Of a stretch of 51,240 nt of DNA, positions 42,828 through 51,240 are shown in pieces. The stretch is from Bacteroidota bacterium (GTDB taxonomy: Bacteria; Bacteroidota; Bacteroidia; JABDFU01). Under the pieces are notes generated by a model, which searched no databases, was not told the origin of the DNA, and saw only the letters and a list, made by a program, of their open reading frames with translations. The translations under genes were made by a program, and so were the position numbers. Location of the stretch: positions 1 to 51,240 of the forward strand of contig JACPDY010000036.1 in NCBI GenBank assembly GCA_016183775.1, given 5' to 3'. The first letter of the stretch is position 1; each line of letters begins with the position of its first letter.

Positions 42828-43550
42828 TCAATCCCAACCGCTTGCCAGAACATCTGCAATATGCATCACCTTCAATTTCTTTTGCCGCTTTTTGATGTAG
42901 CCATCCATATGCATTAAACATGACATGTCCGTAGAGATAATATAATCTGCGCCGACTTCCATTGCGTTTGCAACTTTATCCTGCCCCATACCAACAGCAA
43001 TGGGTTCAAATTTTACAGCAAAACTTCCGCCAAATCCGCAGCAAACATCCGTATCCTTCATCTCCCGCAGTTCAAGTCCGCGGACTTTTTCAAGCAATAC
43101 CCGAGGCTCTCTTTTCACGCCGTATTCGCGAAGAGCCGAACAGGAATCATGGTAGGTAGCAATGCCATTCAGTGCCGCGCCTATATTTGTGATCTTTAAA
43201 ATATTGACCAGGAAATCCGTGAACTCAAACATGTTCTTTTGCACTTGTTTAAATTCATTATGAAGCACGGAATTGTGAAACATCTCCGGGAAATAATTTT
43301 TAACAAAGCCGGTACATGAAGCCGAAGGACAAACAATATAACGATCGTTTTGAAACTCTTTAATGAATTTTTCACCCACCTCCTTGGCTTCTTTCCAATA
43401 GCCGGCATTGAAAGCCGGCTGCCCGCAGCATGTTTGTTCGGGGTTATAGTTAACAGAACAGCCCACCTTCTCAAGCACTTTAACCATATTTACTGCAGCC
43501 TGCGGATAGATCTGGTCGATAAAACAGGGAATAAAAATATCTACTATCAT
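42828..43550 (-). CDS. LutA/YkgE-type (Fe-S)-binding protein
   Basis: The protein has 240 residues from the ATG at 43550 (MIVDIFIPCFIDQIYP). Two cysteine-rich CCG motifs are present: EQTCCGQPAFNAGYWKEA near residue 40 and DVCCGFGGSFAVKFEPIAVGMGQDKV near 182-205, plus VCPSASCTGFVK and YHDSCSALREYG. It is the LutA subunit of the LutABC L-lactate oxidation complex or a similar heterodisulfide-reductase-like domain protein. No lutB or lutC lies beside it, so its partner is elsewhere. Confidence 0.85.
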   Translation of the reverse strand: MIVDIFIPCFIDQIYPQAAVNMVKVLEKVGCSVNYNPEQTCCGQPAFNAGYWKEAKEVGEKFIKEFQNDRYIVCPSASCTGFVKNYFPEMFHNSVLHNEFKQVQKNMFEFTDFLVNILKITNIGAALNGIATYHDSCSALREYGVKREPRVLLEKVRGLELREMKDTDVCCGFGGSFAVKFEPIAVGMGQDKVANAMEVGADYIISTDMSCLMHMDGYIKKRQKKLKVMHIADVLASGWD

Positions 43551-43649
43551 AGTGGACGAATAATCCACCTTCGCCGAGACTTGGGTGGACGAGGACGAAT
43601 TTACGAATAATTGGACGTGATAAACCGGGAAGTTTTTAACAGGAAGTGC

Positions 43650-44951
43650 TCACTCGGCTGCCTCGATAACCCTGCTTTTAGGGATGGTAAGCAGGATAAC
43701 AAAACCTACAACAAAAAACAAGATCAGCGCAAGCACTGAATTGCGCATGCCGCCTGATATTCCCTCAATATAACCAAATGAGAATGTTCCGATAACTATA
43801 CCTATTTTTTCACATACATCATAAAAACTGAAGTATGACGCGTGATCCTCTGTTTCCGGCAAAAGTTTGGAATAGGTTGAACGTGATAACGATTGAATGC
43901 CTCCCATAACAAGTCCTACGAGGGAAGCTATGATATAAAAATCGCCAGGAGTATACACCCAAAGGTAAGTTCCTATACAAATTCCTATCCAGATAAAAAT
44001 AGCGACTCCTAATGCCTTAATATTCCCTACCCACCCCGAAAGTCTCGAAAACAACATAGAACCCGCCACGCCGACAAACTGTATGAGCAGCACGCTGATG
44101 ATCAGATTACCGTCTTCCATACCAACAATTTCTTTTTTGGCAAAAAGAACTGCCATAAGCATAACAGTTTGAACCCCCATACTGTAAATAAAAAAAGACG
44201 TTAAAAAGCGCTTAAGCCTTGCGATATGCTTCAATTCGGACCACACTTGGTAGAGTTCCTTAAAGCCTTTGAAAACAATATTGCCTTCCGGTTTATGCCC
44301 GTAAATATTATTGGGCAAACGTGCGAATGTTATCTGCGCGAATCCTATCCACCAGATACCAACCGTAACAAATGAATAACGTGCATTCATCTCAAAACCC
44401 TTTATTAAGATCAGATTGATGATCAATAACAACGCACTCCCGATATAACCCATTGAAAACCCTTTCGCGCTGATGCGATCGTGATCCTGGGGATCGGCAA
44501 TTTCGGGAAGGTATGCATTGTAAAAAACAAGGCTGCCCCAAAAACCAACACTGGCAAGCAATACAGACAACAAACTGAAAAAAAGATTGTCAACACTAAA
44601 AAAATAAAGTGATGCGCATGATAATGAACCGAGATAACAGAAAAACTGCATGAATTTTCTTTTGTTACCCGAATAATCTGCTATGCCCGAAAGAATCGGA
44701 GCCAAAAGTGACACAATAATAAATGACAGGGAAACAACATAGGAATAAAGCTCAGTGTTCTTAAATTCCCTTCCGAACAATGATAAAGTATCACTCAATA
44801 ACTTACCATCGTTATCTACAACACTGGTAACATTCTGATAGAAAACAGGAAAGATGGCAGCAGTAATAACCAATGGGTAAGCGGAGTTGGCCCAATCGTA
44901 AAAGGCCCAGGCATTGATTAGTTTTGTATCTCCTTTTTCGATGTGGGTCAT
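43650..44951 (-). CDS. MFS transporter, UMF1 family
   Basis: The protein has 433 residues with about twelve helices. The N-terminal KLINAWAFYDWANSAYPLVITAAIFPVFYQ is the signature of the UMF1 family (related to Atg22 vacuole effluxers). ILSGIADYSGNKRKFM is the cytoplasmic loop after helix 2 and VMGGIQSLSRSTYSKLLPETEDHASYFSFYD is the typical motif of the second half. The substrate is unknown; eukaryotic relatives export amino acids. It starts 31 bases after the OmpA-family gene on the same strand. Confidence 0.9.
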   Translation of the reverse strand: MTHIEKGDTKLINAWAFYDWANSAYPLVITAAIFPVFYQNVTSVVDNDGKLLSDTLSLFGREFKNTELYSYVVSLSFIIVSLLAPILSGIADYSGNKRKFMQFFCYLGSLSCASLYFFSVDNLFFSLLSVLLASVGFWGSLVFYNAYLPEIADPQDHDRISAKGFSMGYIGSALLLIINLILIKGFEMNARYSFVTVGIWWIGFAQITFARLPNNIYGHKPEGNIVFKGFKELYQVWSELKHIARLKRFLTSFFIYSMGVQTVMLMAVLFAKKEIVGMEDGNLIISVLLIQFVGVAGSMLFSRLSGWVGNIKALGVAIFIWIGICIGTYLWVYTPGDFYIIASLVGLVMGGIQSLSRSTYSKLLPETEDHASYFSFYDVCEKIGIVIGTFSFGYIEGISGGMRNSVLALILFFVVGFVILLTIPKSRVIEAAE

Positions 44952-44982
44952 TTACTCCAAATCATAAAACGCTGGTATAAAA

Positions 44983-46071
44983 TCAATATTTCGTTATTTC
45001 AAATTCTACTCTCCTGTTTTGTTTCCTACCCTCTTCCGTAGCATTACTTGAAATAGGTTTTGTGCTTCCGTAGCCTTTAAAATCAATTTCATTAGCTACA
45101 CCTTTTTCGATAAGGTAATCGAATACGGCTTTAGCCCTTGCTTCCGAAAGTGCCTGGTTAGCATCCTCATTGCCCTGGCTATCCGTATGCCCATTGATAC
45201 GCAATTCCATTTTTGGATTTTGCTCAAGCTGCTCGATCAGCCTGTCCAATTCCGGGTACGAATCATCAACAAGGTCAGACTTGGCTGTTTCAAAGAAGAT
45301 ACTGCTCAAACGAACAACATCACCCGCTTTATACAAATTTGCTTCTTCAGGCACATGCATTTTATGAACCACGGAGCGCTTCATCTGAGCCAGAGTTGCA
45401 GGATCGATCTTTTCAACGAGTGAAACATCATCAACAAAATAATAGGACTCATGAAAAATCGCGAATAGTTTTTTCCGATTCAACCTGTACATGTCGCGTT
45501 TTGTTTTTTTTACAAAGTGACCAAGTGTAAGGTATCGTTCGCCTCCACTGGCAACAAAATCTCCTTCAAGCTTAATCCAGTCATAATTTCCAACGAGACC
45601 CTTTCGGTTATACATATAAAGCGAATTGGTTGAATCTACCTTATCGGAAAGAACAAAAGGTTTGATAGAGAAATAAACCCCCAGGTGCTTGAGGGCCATA
45701 GTACTGATAGAAAGTAACCGGAAATAACAAACAAAATGATACTCTTTACCCGGTTTTAATTTCTCAATGAGTTTAACATACAAAAACTCCTTATACTTTA
45801 ACTGAAAACGAAGTCCGACACTTGCCTCACCCGAATGAGCTCCGTGATATCTGCTTGTATCGAGTTTTAAAGCCTGCAGATAATAATCAACGGTTGCAAT
45901 TCCTTTCCAGGGAGCGCAATTCGATATAGATGCATTGCGCTTATTTTTGTGTGCTTCAAAACCGCCGTTAGGAACCAGGTTTTTCTGAGCATACAAGCCG
46001 GATGCCATGAACACCAATAACAGTGCCGGGATCACTTTTCTATATTCAATACAAAAGCCCATTCGCTTCAA
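44983..46071 (-). CDS. OmpA-family peptidoglycan-binding outer-membrane protein
   Basis: The protein has 362 residues: signal peptide (KVIPALLLVFMASGLYAQ), an N-terminal jelly-roll-like region (about 30-225; LVPNGGFEAHKNKRNASISNCAPW) and a C-terminal OmpA domain (about 255-362). The latter has FETAKSDLVDDSYPELDRLIE, NGHTDSQGNEDANQALSEARAKAVFDYLIEKG in pieces of the family motif, with the conserved Asp and Arg that hold diaminopimelate. NGGFEAH-type starts are common in Bacteroidota surface proteins. It follows hemE by five bases, so the two are cotranscribed. Confidence 0.88.
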   Translation of the reverse strand: MKRMGFCIEYRKVIPALLLVFMASGLYAQKNLVPNGGFEAHKNKRNASISNCAPWKGIATVDYYLQALKLDTSRYHGAHSGEASVGLRFQLKYKEFLYVKLIEKLKPGKEYHFVCYFRLLSISTMALKHLGVYFSIKPFVLSDKVDSTNSLYMYNRKGLVGNYDWIKLEGDFVASGGERYLTLGHFVKKTKRDMYRLNRKKLFAIFHESYYFVDDVSLVEKIDPATLAQMKRSVVHKMHVPEEANLYKAGDVVRLSSIFFETAKSDLVDDSYPELDRLIEQLEQNPKMELRINGHTDSQGNEDANQALSEARAKAVFDYLIEKGVANEIDFKGYGSTKPISSNATEEGRKQNRRVEFEITKY

Positions 46072-46076
46072 ACAGA

Positions 46077-47099
46077 TCAGAATTTGAATTCTTTAATAGT
46101 ATCAACAAAAAATTTCACTTTATCCTTTTCCGTATCCGGATACAGGCCGTGACCAAGATTTGCAATGTGTCTTTTAGGACCAAATGCTCTGAGCATTTTT
46201 ATTGTTTCTCTCTTTATCGTTTCGTTATCGGCATAAAGTAAACAGGGGTCCATATTACCCTGAAGCGTTTTACCCCATCCGATCAATTCACGGCTTTCAG
46301 CAATATCCATGGTCCAGTCGAGGCCAATTGTATTACACTTCAAGGTACTTAAATCTTTACGTACAAAAAAGGCGTCTTTAGCAAAAACTGTTAACGGCAC
46401 CTCGTTAATTGCTTCACATATCTTTGAAATATATTTCAATGCAAATTCCCTGTATTGTTCCGGGGAAAGCACACCTGCCCAGCTGTCAAACAGCTGGAGC
46501 ATATCAGCCCCGGCTTTCACTTGTCCTTTTAAATAATTAATGGAACTCTGCGTAATCTTATCCAGCAATTGGTGAGCCAACTGAGGATGTGTATATAAAA
46601 ATTTCTTAGCTTTTGAAAATGTCTTAGAGCCAGAACCTTCTACCATATAGGCAAGTATGGTCCAGGGCGCGCCACAAAAGCCGATCAAAGGAACACGATC
46701 ATTCAATTCATTTTTGGTAAGCTGCAATGCTTTCATTACGTAATGAAGGTCATCGGCCTGAGCGATCCGCAATTGGTCAATATCATTTTTGATCTGAATT
46801 GTCTTTTCAAACCAGGGTCCCTTCGCTTCTACCATCTGGTAGGGCAAACCCATTGCCTCAGGAATGACCAGAATATCGGAAAAAATTATGGCGGCGTCAA
46901 CACCTAAAATATCAACCGGCTGTATACTTACCTCGCATGCAAACTCAGGCGTTTCAACCAACTCTTTAAATCCGTTGAGCTTTGAGCGTACTGCGCGATA
47001 CTCGGGCAATACCCGCCCGGCCTGGCGCATGAGCCAGACAGGAGTTCGCTCCACATCCTCACCTTTTGCCGCACGTAAAATCAGATCATTTCTCAGCAT
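46077..47099 (-). CDS. hemE: Uroporphyrinogen decarboxylase
   Basis: The protein has 340 residues. The start [21 protein letters not shown] is the substrate-binding motif of HemE; later [34 protein letters not shown] and [15 protein letters not shown] are equally typical. The enzyme decarboxylates the four acetates of uroporphyrinogen III to give coproporphyrinogen III in haem synthesis. No other hem gene lies here. It heads a minus-strand run with the OmpA-family and MFS genes. Confidence 0.97.
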   Translation of the reverse strand: MLRNDLILRAAKGEDVERTPVWLMRQAGRVLPEYRAVRSKLNGFKELVETPEFACEVSIQPVDILGVDAAIIFSDILVIPEAMGLPYQMVEAKGPWFEKTIQIKNDIDQLRIAQADDLHYVMKALQLTKNELNDRVPLIGFCGAPWTILAYMVEGSGSKTFSKAKKFLYTHPQLAHQLLDKITQSSINYLKGQVKAGADMLQLFDSWAGVLSPEQYREFALKYISKICEAINEVPLTVFAKDAFFVRKDLSTLKCNTIGLDWTMDIAESRELIGWGKTLQGNMDPCLLYADNETIKRETIKMLRAFGPKRHIANLGHGLYPDTEKDKVKFFVDTIKEFKF

Positions 47100-47165
47100 A
47101 CCTAAAGCCCCACTTGGTTTACTTTATCAATTTATAAACAGCCGATTACAAACCTACATGATTTT

Positions 47166-47864
47166 TTATAATATTTCCATTAACTCATTCAATGATTTTA
47201 TCTCATAACTTATTGTTTCAGCATGCTGCTTATCAGTTAAATTATAATACACCTGATCCATTCCTGCTGCACGTGCACCCAATATATCAACTTCCAGATC
47301 ATCCCCGATCATAATACAGTCAACCGCATTCGCCTTGACTTGCTTAAGAGCGTATTCAAAGATAAGTGGCGATGGCTTTTTATAACCTGCCTGTTCAGGA
47401 GTTATCACGCGTTTAAAATGAGTTTCAATTTTTGAGGCTTTTAATTTGGAAAACTGTGCATCTTCAAAACCATTAGTTATAATATGCAGTGAATACTTAC
47501 TTCCCAGATAATTTAATATTTCATACGTATATGGCTGTACAATGCTTTTATGCGGAGCGATTTCAACATAATCCTCACTTAAACTGTAACTCAGATCATA
47601 ATTTTTCACGCCAAAATGCTGCAGCACAAGTAAAAAACGTTTGTACCTGAGTGATTGCTTGCTTATTCTTCCTTTTGAATAATCGGCCCAGAACTTCTTA
47701 TTTATTTCATCGTATTTTTCAATGAACGCATCAAGCGAAACCAATCCTTTTTCCTGCAAAGCATATTTATAATACAACTCTTTTAATGTCTCAGCAGAGT
47801 TGGCATCCGCATCCCAAAGTGTGTGATCAAGATCAAAAAATATGTGCCGGTACTTTCTTACCAT
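47166..47864 (-). CDS. HAD-superfamily nucleotidase, YjjG-like
   Basis: The protein has 232 residues. The four HAD motifs are HIFFDLDHTLWDADANS (catalytic Asp pair near residue 11), HIITNGFEDAQFSKLKAS (Thr), YKKPSPLIFEYAL (Lys) and CIMIGDDLEVDILGARAAGM (Asp pair). The cap is helical. The overall pattern fits the YjjG/YfnB group, dUMP/noncanonical pyrimidine nucleotidases that hydrolyse damaged pyrimidine nucleotides. It lies 66 bases upstream of hemE on the same strand. Confidence 0.88.
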   Translation of the reverse strand: MVRKYRHIFFDLDHTLWDADANSAETLKELYYKYALQEKGLVSLDAFIEKYDEINKKFWADYSKGRISKQSLRYKRFLLVLQHFGVKNYDLSYSLSEDYVEIAPHKSIVQPYTYEILNYLGSKYSLHIITNGFEDAQFSKLKASKIETHFKRVITPEQAGYKKPSPLIFEYALKQVKANAVDCIMIGDDLEVDILGARAAGMDQVYYNLTDKQHAETISYEIKSLNELMEIL

Positions 47865-47975
47865 ATATTTTTAGTTTCAATGAGTCCCGGATACTTGTGC
47901 CCTTGAGGATATAATACCATCTGTGGTTTCAGACATGAATTGGGTGAGTCTGAAATCCAGGATGGAATAATATTT

Positions 47976-48031
47976 CATCCGCATATTTTTTTAAATTTCT
48001 GATTGTCAGATGGAACACCCATGATATTCAT
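47976..48031 (-). repeat. Dispersed repeat copy 2 (without the 20-bp insert)
   Basis: On the minus strand this matches the sequence before yicC (35297-35373) but is uninterrupted where that copy holds a 20-base palindrome. A further inverted stretch AACACCCATGAT / ATCATGGGTGTT pairs 48014-48025 with 48053-48064. This lies in the 201-base gap before the yjjG-like gene. Confidence 0.75.
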
Positions 48032-48065
48032 TTGTTATTTTGATTCCAAAGGAATCATGGGTGTT

Positions 48066-48563
48066 TCAATGAAAGATATACTGATAAATATTGTTGTAAA
48101 AAAAATACAGGACAACAGCCCAGCCCCCAATAGAAATAAACATATAGGACATTATTTTCTTCCTGTTTTTATAATATCGCACAGCTAAAAAAACACCCAG
48201 GGGTATTGATAAAAGTGAAGGGGTAAGAATTGCGAGGCCAAACAAACCGAATCTGCGTTTGACTCTCACGATCATTTTATTTGTAAAGGTAAATTTAGGC
48301 TTTGGTTTGACCTTGCTTTCCTCAGGATCCGGGTTACTCTTGTTTTCAATAAGCTTTTGTCTTACTTTTTTATACGAACGGATCAATGCCTCGCTGATAA
48401 AGGTAAACACAAATGTTCCGGTCATTCCGCCGCTAATGGTAACTGTTAACACTTTGAAAAACGACCAATTAGCGAATACAGCTGAGGGTACGCCGGCCAG
48501 ACCAAACTTTAAAGCACTAAGTACAAAAACACCGGCAATTTCAAGAAACTCTTTCCAGCCCAT
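48066..48563 (-). CDS. Hypothetical four-helix membrane protein next to upp
   Basis: The protein has 165 residues with helices at about residues 5-30, 34-60, 105-128 and 137-158. Between helices 2 and 3 lies a long charged cytoplasmic loop (SYKKVRQKLIENKSNPDPEESKVKPKPKF). The motif RFGLFGLAILTPSLLSIPLGVFLA is reminiscent of small export or DedA-like membrane proteins, but I cannot name a family. It begins 8 bases after upp on the same strand, so the two are cotranscribed. Confidence 0.65.
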   Translation of the reverse strand: MGWKEFLEIAGVFVLSALKFGLAGVPSAVFANWSFFKVLTVTISGGMTGTFVFTFISEALIRSYKKVRQKLIENKSNPDPEESKVKPKPKFTFTNKMIVRVKRRFGLFGLAILTPSLLSIPLGVFLAVRYYKNRKKIMSYMFISIGGWAVVLYFFYNNIYQYIFH

Positions 48564-48571
48564 AACAATAA

Positions 48572-49222
48572 TTATTGCTTTATACCAAATGACAGATCGC
48601 CGGCATCACCGAGGCCAGGCACAATGTATGACTGAACAGTAAGCTCCTCATCAACAGCTCCTATCCATAACGAAATAGTATCCGGCAAATGCCTTTTTAC
48701 ATACTCAACTCCTTCATGGCTGGCAATGACCGACACCACATGAATTTTTTTAGGAACACCCCTGCGGAGCAATGCCTTGTATGTAAGTTCGATGGAAGTG
48801 CCTGTGGCCATCATAGGATCTGCAAGAATGAGTGTTTTATTATTGAGATCGGGAGAGGCCATATATTCAACTTTAACATCAAAGCTCCCGTCTTTCTGGT
48901 GCTGGCGGTAAGCCGACACAAAGGCGTTTTCGGCCTTATCAAAAACATTGTGCATGCCATAATGCAAAGGCAATCCGGCTCTTAGTACAGTAGCCAGTAC
49001 AGGCTGTTCTGCCAAAACATTCGCATGAGCATGCCCAAGTGGGGTTGTTACTTCAATGGTATTATAAGAGAGTGTTTTGCTTATTTCGTAAGCAAAAACC
49101 TCACCCATTCGTTCAATATTCCTTCTGAAACGCATACTATCACCCTGTATTGTCACATCGCGTAATTCGGCCATATACTGGTTCATCACCGAATTCGTTT
49201 GACTCATTATTGTTACCTGCAT
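48572..49222 (-). CDS. upp: Uracil phosphoribosyltransferase
   Basis: The protein has 216 residues, or 211 from the ATG at 49207. The PRPP-binding motif is LILADPMMATGTSIELTYKALLRRG and the C-terminal uracil site shows YIVPGLGDAGDLSFGIKQ. In between lie RAGLPLHYGMHNVFDKAE. It salvages uracil to UMP. The N-terminal part MNQYMAELRD is typical for Bacteroidota. A membrane protein gene follows directly. Confidence 0.95.
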   Translation of the reverse strand: MQVTIMSQTNSVMNQYMAELRDVTIQGDSMRFRRNIERMGEVFAYEISKTLSYNTIEVTTPLGHAHANVLAEQPVLATVLRAGLPLHYGMHNVFDKAENAFVSAYRQHQKDGSFDVKVEYMASPDLNNKTLILADPMMATGTSIELTYKALLRRGVPKKIHVVSVIASHEGVEYVKRHLPDTISLWIGAVDEELTVQSYIVPGLGDAGDLSFGIKQ

Positions 49223-49284
49223 AATTGTTTCTGTTTATTTCTCATAAATATAGTACTTTAGGAGTAAAGGGGAAGAGCGTGCTA

Positions 49285-50589
49285 TCAGCTAACAGCATAT
49301 TTAACAACATCTTCATATAACTCCCGCCAGCCGAACCAAACTTTATCGTTACTCAATGTTTCATTGTGCCATAAACTCATGAACACACCATTTACAGCAC
49401 GCACTTCATCCACCAGAGGTTTAATGTAGTCCATCGCCTCCTCGGGATCAACTTTCATATAATATTTTAAAGTGGCATCCATCACAGCGAACGGATGAAC
49501 TTTGAGCCGTGTTTCAACCTCCTGATCGAGGTCATAAAAATTGAAAGGAGTACAGGTACCGGCCCTGAAACCAACCTGGTTGGCATAACCCATAGAATAA
49601 TCATCAGTTATATCGAGGTCAATCAGACTGCGATAGGTATCGGGAAAACGTAATTTCAGAAAATGTTGACGGCTTTTTGTGATCTCACGGTTAAGTATTG
49701 AAGACAACCGTTTAAGCTCCTTTTGCAACTGAGCCTTTTTTGCATTCGACGCATACGATGGGTGTATTCCAACATCTGCCTGGTCGGCCAGGTTTTTTAT
49801 TAGGGACCTGAACCTGTTATTTTCAGGGGAAATATTTTTGTCGTTGACATCATAATCGCCCAGCAAAACAAAATAGACCGGACGGAGCTTATACTTCCTT
49901 TGAATATCGAATAACAGATCATAGGTATCATAAGGATCTTTTTGCGCGCCCATCAACACTTTTGTGCGCTCCGTCACTTGCTGAAGGTTGAATTGTGTAA
50001 ATGATTTGGCATAACCACCCAGTGTGCGCATCACTCCCTTTTCCTTATACGCATAAGCATTATCTATATCAATTGTTGAGATGTACTTATACTTACGCTC
50101 CGGAAATTTTAAAGCAGGGTATCTCTTTGCTATAAGATCCCTGAGCCAGCCTGCCCATATATTTACTACCGGCTTGTGCAGAAAATTGTGCTTATACGCC
50201 AGGCTTTCAAAAGCGTTATAACGATCGTATTTATCACGGATATGAGGCAGGTACTCTTCATACCTGCTCACCAGGTAAAAAATAGCCGCAAAGGGATCAA
50301 AGGGAAGTGCGGAATGTTTCCCGATGCCACAAAACACGGCATTGTGCTCCCACTCAAACACCTGAATATTTTGTTCACTTATCCCGGTTTCGAACAGAAG
50401 CTTGTGGCACTGTACAAAAGGTTCATCACCAATAGGTTGTTGGGCATAACAAATTTTTTCCTGTGCGTAGTTTCTGAACCTATCAATATCCGACACCAGC
50501 TCAAAATCAACACCCAGCATATCCTTAAATACAAGATGGAAAATATACCTGCAGCGATTGGTAATTTTGGGAATGTAGATGAGCAGCAT
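49285..50589 (-). CDS. Polysaccharide deacetylase-family protein with N-terminal DUF7033-type domain
   Basis: The protein has 434 residues. The first 130 or so residues resemble the Bacteroidota-specific N-terminal domain (KITNRCRYIFHLVFKDMLG, FDPFAAIFYLVSRYEEYLP). The C-terminal NodB-like domain begins YKYISTIDIDNAYAYKEKG, where the D-x-D carries the metal-binding aspartate, then DVGIHPSYASN with the histidine, and FRAGTCTPFNFYDL and LWHNETLS complete the site. No signal peptide is seen, so it may act in the cytoplasm during glycan synthesis. It overlaps by one base the DinB-family gene. Confidence 0.85.
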   Translation of the reverse strand: MLLIYIPKITNRCRYIFHLVFKDMLGVDFELVSDIDRFRNYAQEKICYAQQPIGDEPFVQCHKLLFETGISEQNIQVFEWEHNAVFCGIGKHSALPFDPFAAIFYLVSRYEEYLPHIRDKYDRYNAFESLAYKHNFLHKPVVNIWAGWLRDLIAKRYPALKFPERKYKYISTIDIDNAYAYKEKGVMRTLGGYAKSFTQFNLQQVTERTKVLMGAQKDPYDTYDLLFDIQRKYKLRPVYFVLLGDYDVNDKNISPENNRFRSLIKNLADQADVGIHPSYASNAKKAQLQKELKRLSSILNREITKSRQHFLKLRFPDTYRSLIDLDITDDYSMGYANQVGFRAGTCTPFNFYDLDQEVETRLKVHPFAVMDATLKYYMKVDPEEAMDYIKPLVDEVRAVNGVFMSLWHNETLSNDKVWFGWRELYEDVVKYAVS

Positions 50590-51029
50590 CAGTCAATGAC
50601 TTGCTTTAAATGATGTTCAATATGGTCAACGTAATCATCTATTATAAATTGCAGCCTGAGTGTTCCCTGCTCATGAAAGTCGGCCACATTACTTAATTTA
50701 AAGCTATTCATACTCCTTAAAATATGAAGCAAATGCAGGTTATATATATGCCATAATTCAATAACATCAACCCATTTTCGCTGATTGTAATGCTGAACCT
50801 CCACCCATTCATTCTGCTTGTATTTGGGCAATTGCAGGTTATTATCAATCTGCATACGCACAAACCGTTGATGATTATTCGATGCGGAATCAACCAGGTG
50901 GCCGATCACTTCCTTTTTTGACCATTTGCCGATCAGCAAACGCTCGGAAGCTTCTTTTTCTGTGATTTTTTTTAATTTTTTTGGAGCTTCTTTCAGTATT
51001 TTTTCGAGTCGCTCAATTGCAGCTATCAT
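50589..51029 (-). CDS. DinB/YfiT-family protein
   Basis: The protein has 146 residues in a four-helix plan. Metal-binding histidines are in VIGHLVDSASNNHQRF near residue 45 and YVDHIEHHLKQ at the end. Families of this fold include thiol transferases that use bacillithiol or mycothiol, and DNA-damage-induced proteins; a specific role cannot be given. A TAaaTTTG promoter lies just before the start. Its stop shares one base with the start of the deacetylase (TGATG), so they are coupled. Confidence 0.83.
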   Translation of the reverse strand: MIAAIERLEKILKEAPKKLKKITEKEASERLLIGKWSKKEVIGHLVDSASNNHQRFVRMQIDNNLQLPKYKQNEWVEVQHYNQRKWVDVIELWHIYNLHLLHILRSMNSFKLSNVADFHEQGTLRLQFIIDDYVDHIEHHLKQVID

Positions 51030-51033
51030 ATTT

Positions 51034-51041
51034 CAAATTTA
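51034..51041 (-). promoter_or_regulatory. -7 element of the DinB/deacetylase unit
   Basis: On the minus strand 51041-51034 reads TAaaTTTG, four bases before the ATG at 51029. This implies a very short or leaderless transcript if used. No good TTG was found at ideal spacing. Confidence 0.4.
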
Positions 51042-51185
51042 TATATTATCATTACTGTTTTGATGTTTATATATAACGTTCTTTGAAAGTATTGTTATCA
51101 TTGAGTTACAGGGCTTTTAGTTGCTAAGACGATTTGAAATTGATTCAGCATTTTTTGAGTGTAATATGCTCAAAATCAGCGCTAA

Positions 51186-51240
51186 ATGAATCAAGGTAAA
51201 TATGTTTTTTCGCAGTTGACCGATCTTTTATCACAAACAA
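51186..51240 (+). CDS. IS4-family (DUF4372-type) transposase, N-terminal fragment
   Basis: Only 18 codons are visible. The start MNQGKYVFSQLTDLLSQT closely resembles the N-terminus of IS4-type transposases with a DUF4372 domain, which usually begin MNxGKYVFxQLxxFLP. The gene runs off the right end. The left terminal repeat of the element should lie between the DinB start (51029) and here, but it cannot be fixed without the right end. An insertion in this gap would separate the DinB unit from whatever stood upstream. Confidence 0.7.
   Translation, partial: MNQGKYVFSQLTDLLSQT

Overview
The window looks like a chromosomal segment of a Bacteroidota (Bacteroidetes) bacterium, probably from an environmental lineage. 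The evidence is the type IX secretion parts (a PorP/SprF protein, a PorV/PorQ protein, a large secreted protein with a sorting-type C-terminus), TonB-dependent receptors with carboxypeptidase-regulatory N-domains, DUF5686, a bacterial geranylgeranylglyceryl-phosphate-synthase homologue, and many promoters of the phylum-specific form TAnnTTTG. No rRNA, tRNA, CRISPR array, prophage or replication origin was seen.

Layout. 1-4.8 kb: start of an ABC-F ATPase (minus), a DUF983 protein, a TMTC-like membrane/TPR protein, a striking Met/Cys/Gly-rich membrane protein, a DUF2461 protein and a RelE/ParE-type toxin-antitoxin pair. 4.8-10.4 kb (minus): lptB, a DUF5686 outer-membrane protein, then a thiE/tenI-like, pcrB-like and phosphopantetheinyl-transferase operon, divergent from ahcY. 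11.9-12.5 kb: ahcY terminator and a 430-bp element with 23-bp terminal inverted repeats and an 8-bp target duplication. 12.5-16.1 kb (minus): a TonB-dependent receptor and two small envelope proteins. 16.1-20.3 kb (plus): a small basic secreted protein, a two-component-propeller LytS-type kinase and its LytTR regulator.

21.0-29.9 kb: three collinear genes, a 1234-aa TonB-dependent receptor, a 1309-aa T9SS-type secreted protein and a PorV-family protein, forming the most system-like unit. 30-35 kb: greA, a HIT protein, a redoxin lipoprotein and a cytochrome c/PHM-like lipoprotein that share a duplicated leader, an ArsC/Spx-like protein and an EamA transporter. 35.3-39.6 kb: yicC, gmk, a barrel protein, ruvB and queG. 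39.6-51.0 kb: mostly minus-strand housekeeping genes (ubiX, sirtuin, a LutA-like protein, an MFS transporter, an OmpA-family protein, hemE, yjjG-like, upp, a polysaccharide deacetylase, DinB) with one plus-strand porP/sprF gene. The right edge cuts into an IS4-like transposase.

The intergenic DNA is unusually rich in structured repeats. There are two clear non-autonomous insertions (12.0-12.5 kb and 32.07-32.16 kb). A dispersed repeat exists with and without a palindromic 20-bp insert (35.3 and 48.0 kb). Several hairpins are built from short tandem words. Together these suggest active small mobile DNA shaping gene leaders and 3' ends. No wholly new defence or biosynthetic system is evident. 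The best candidates for undescribed biology are the receptor/secreted protein/PorV triad, the redoxin-cytochrome-PHM pair and the Met/Cys-rich protein.
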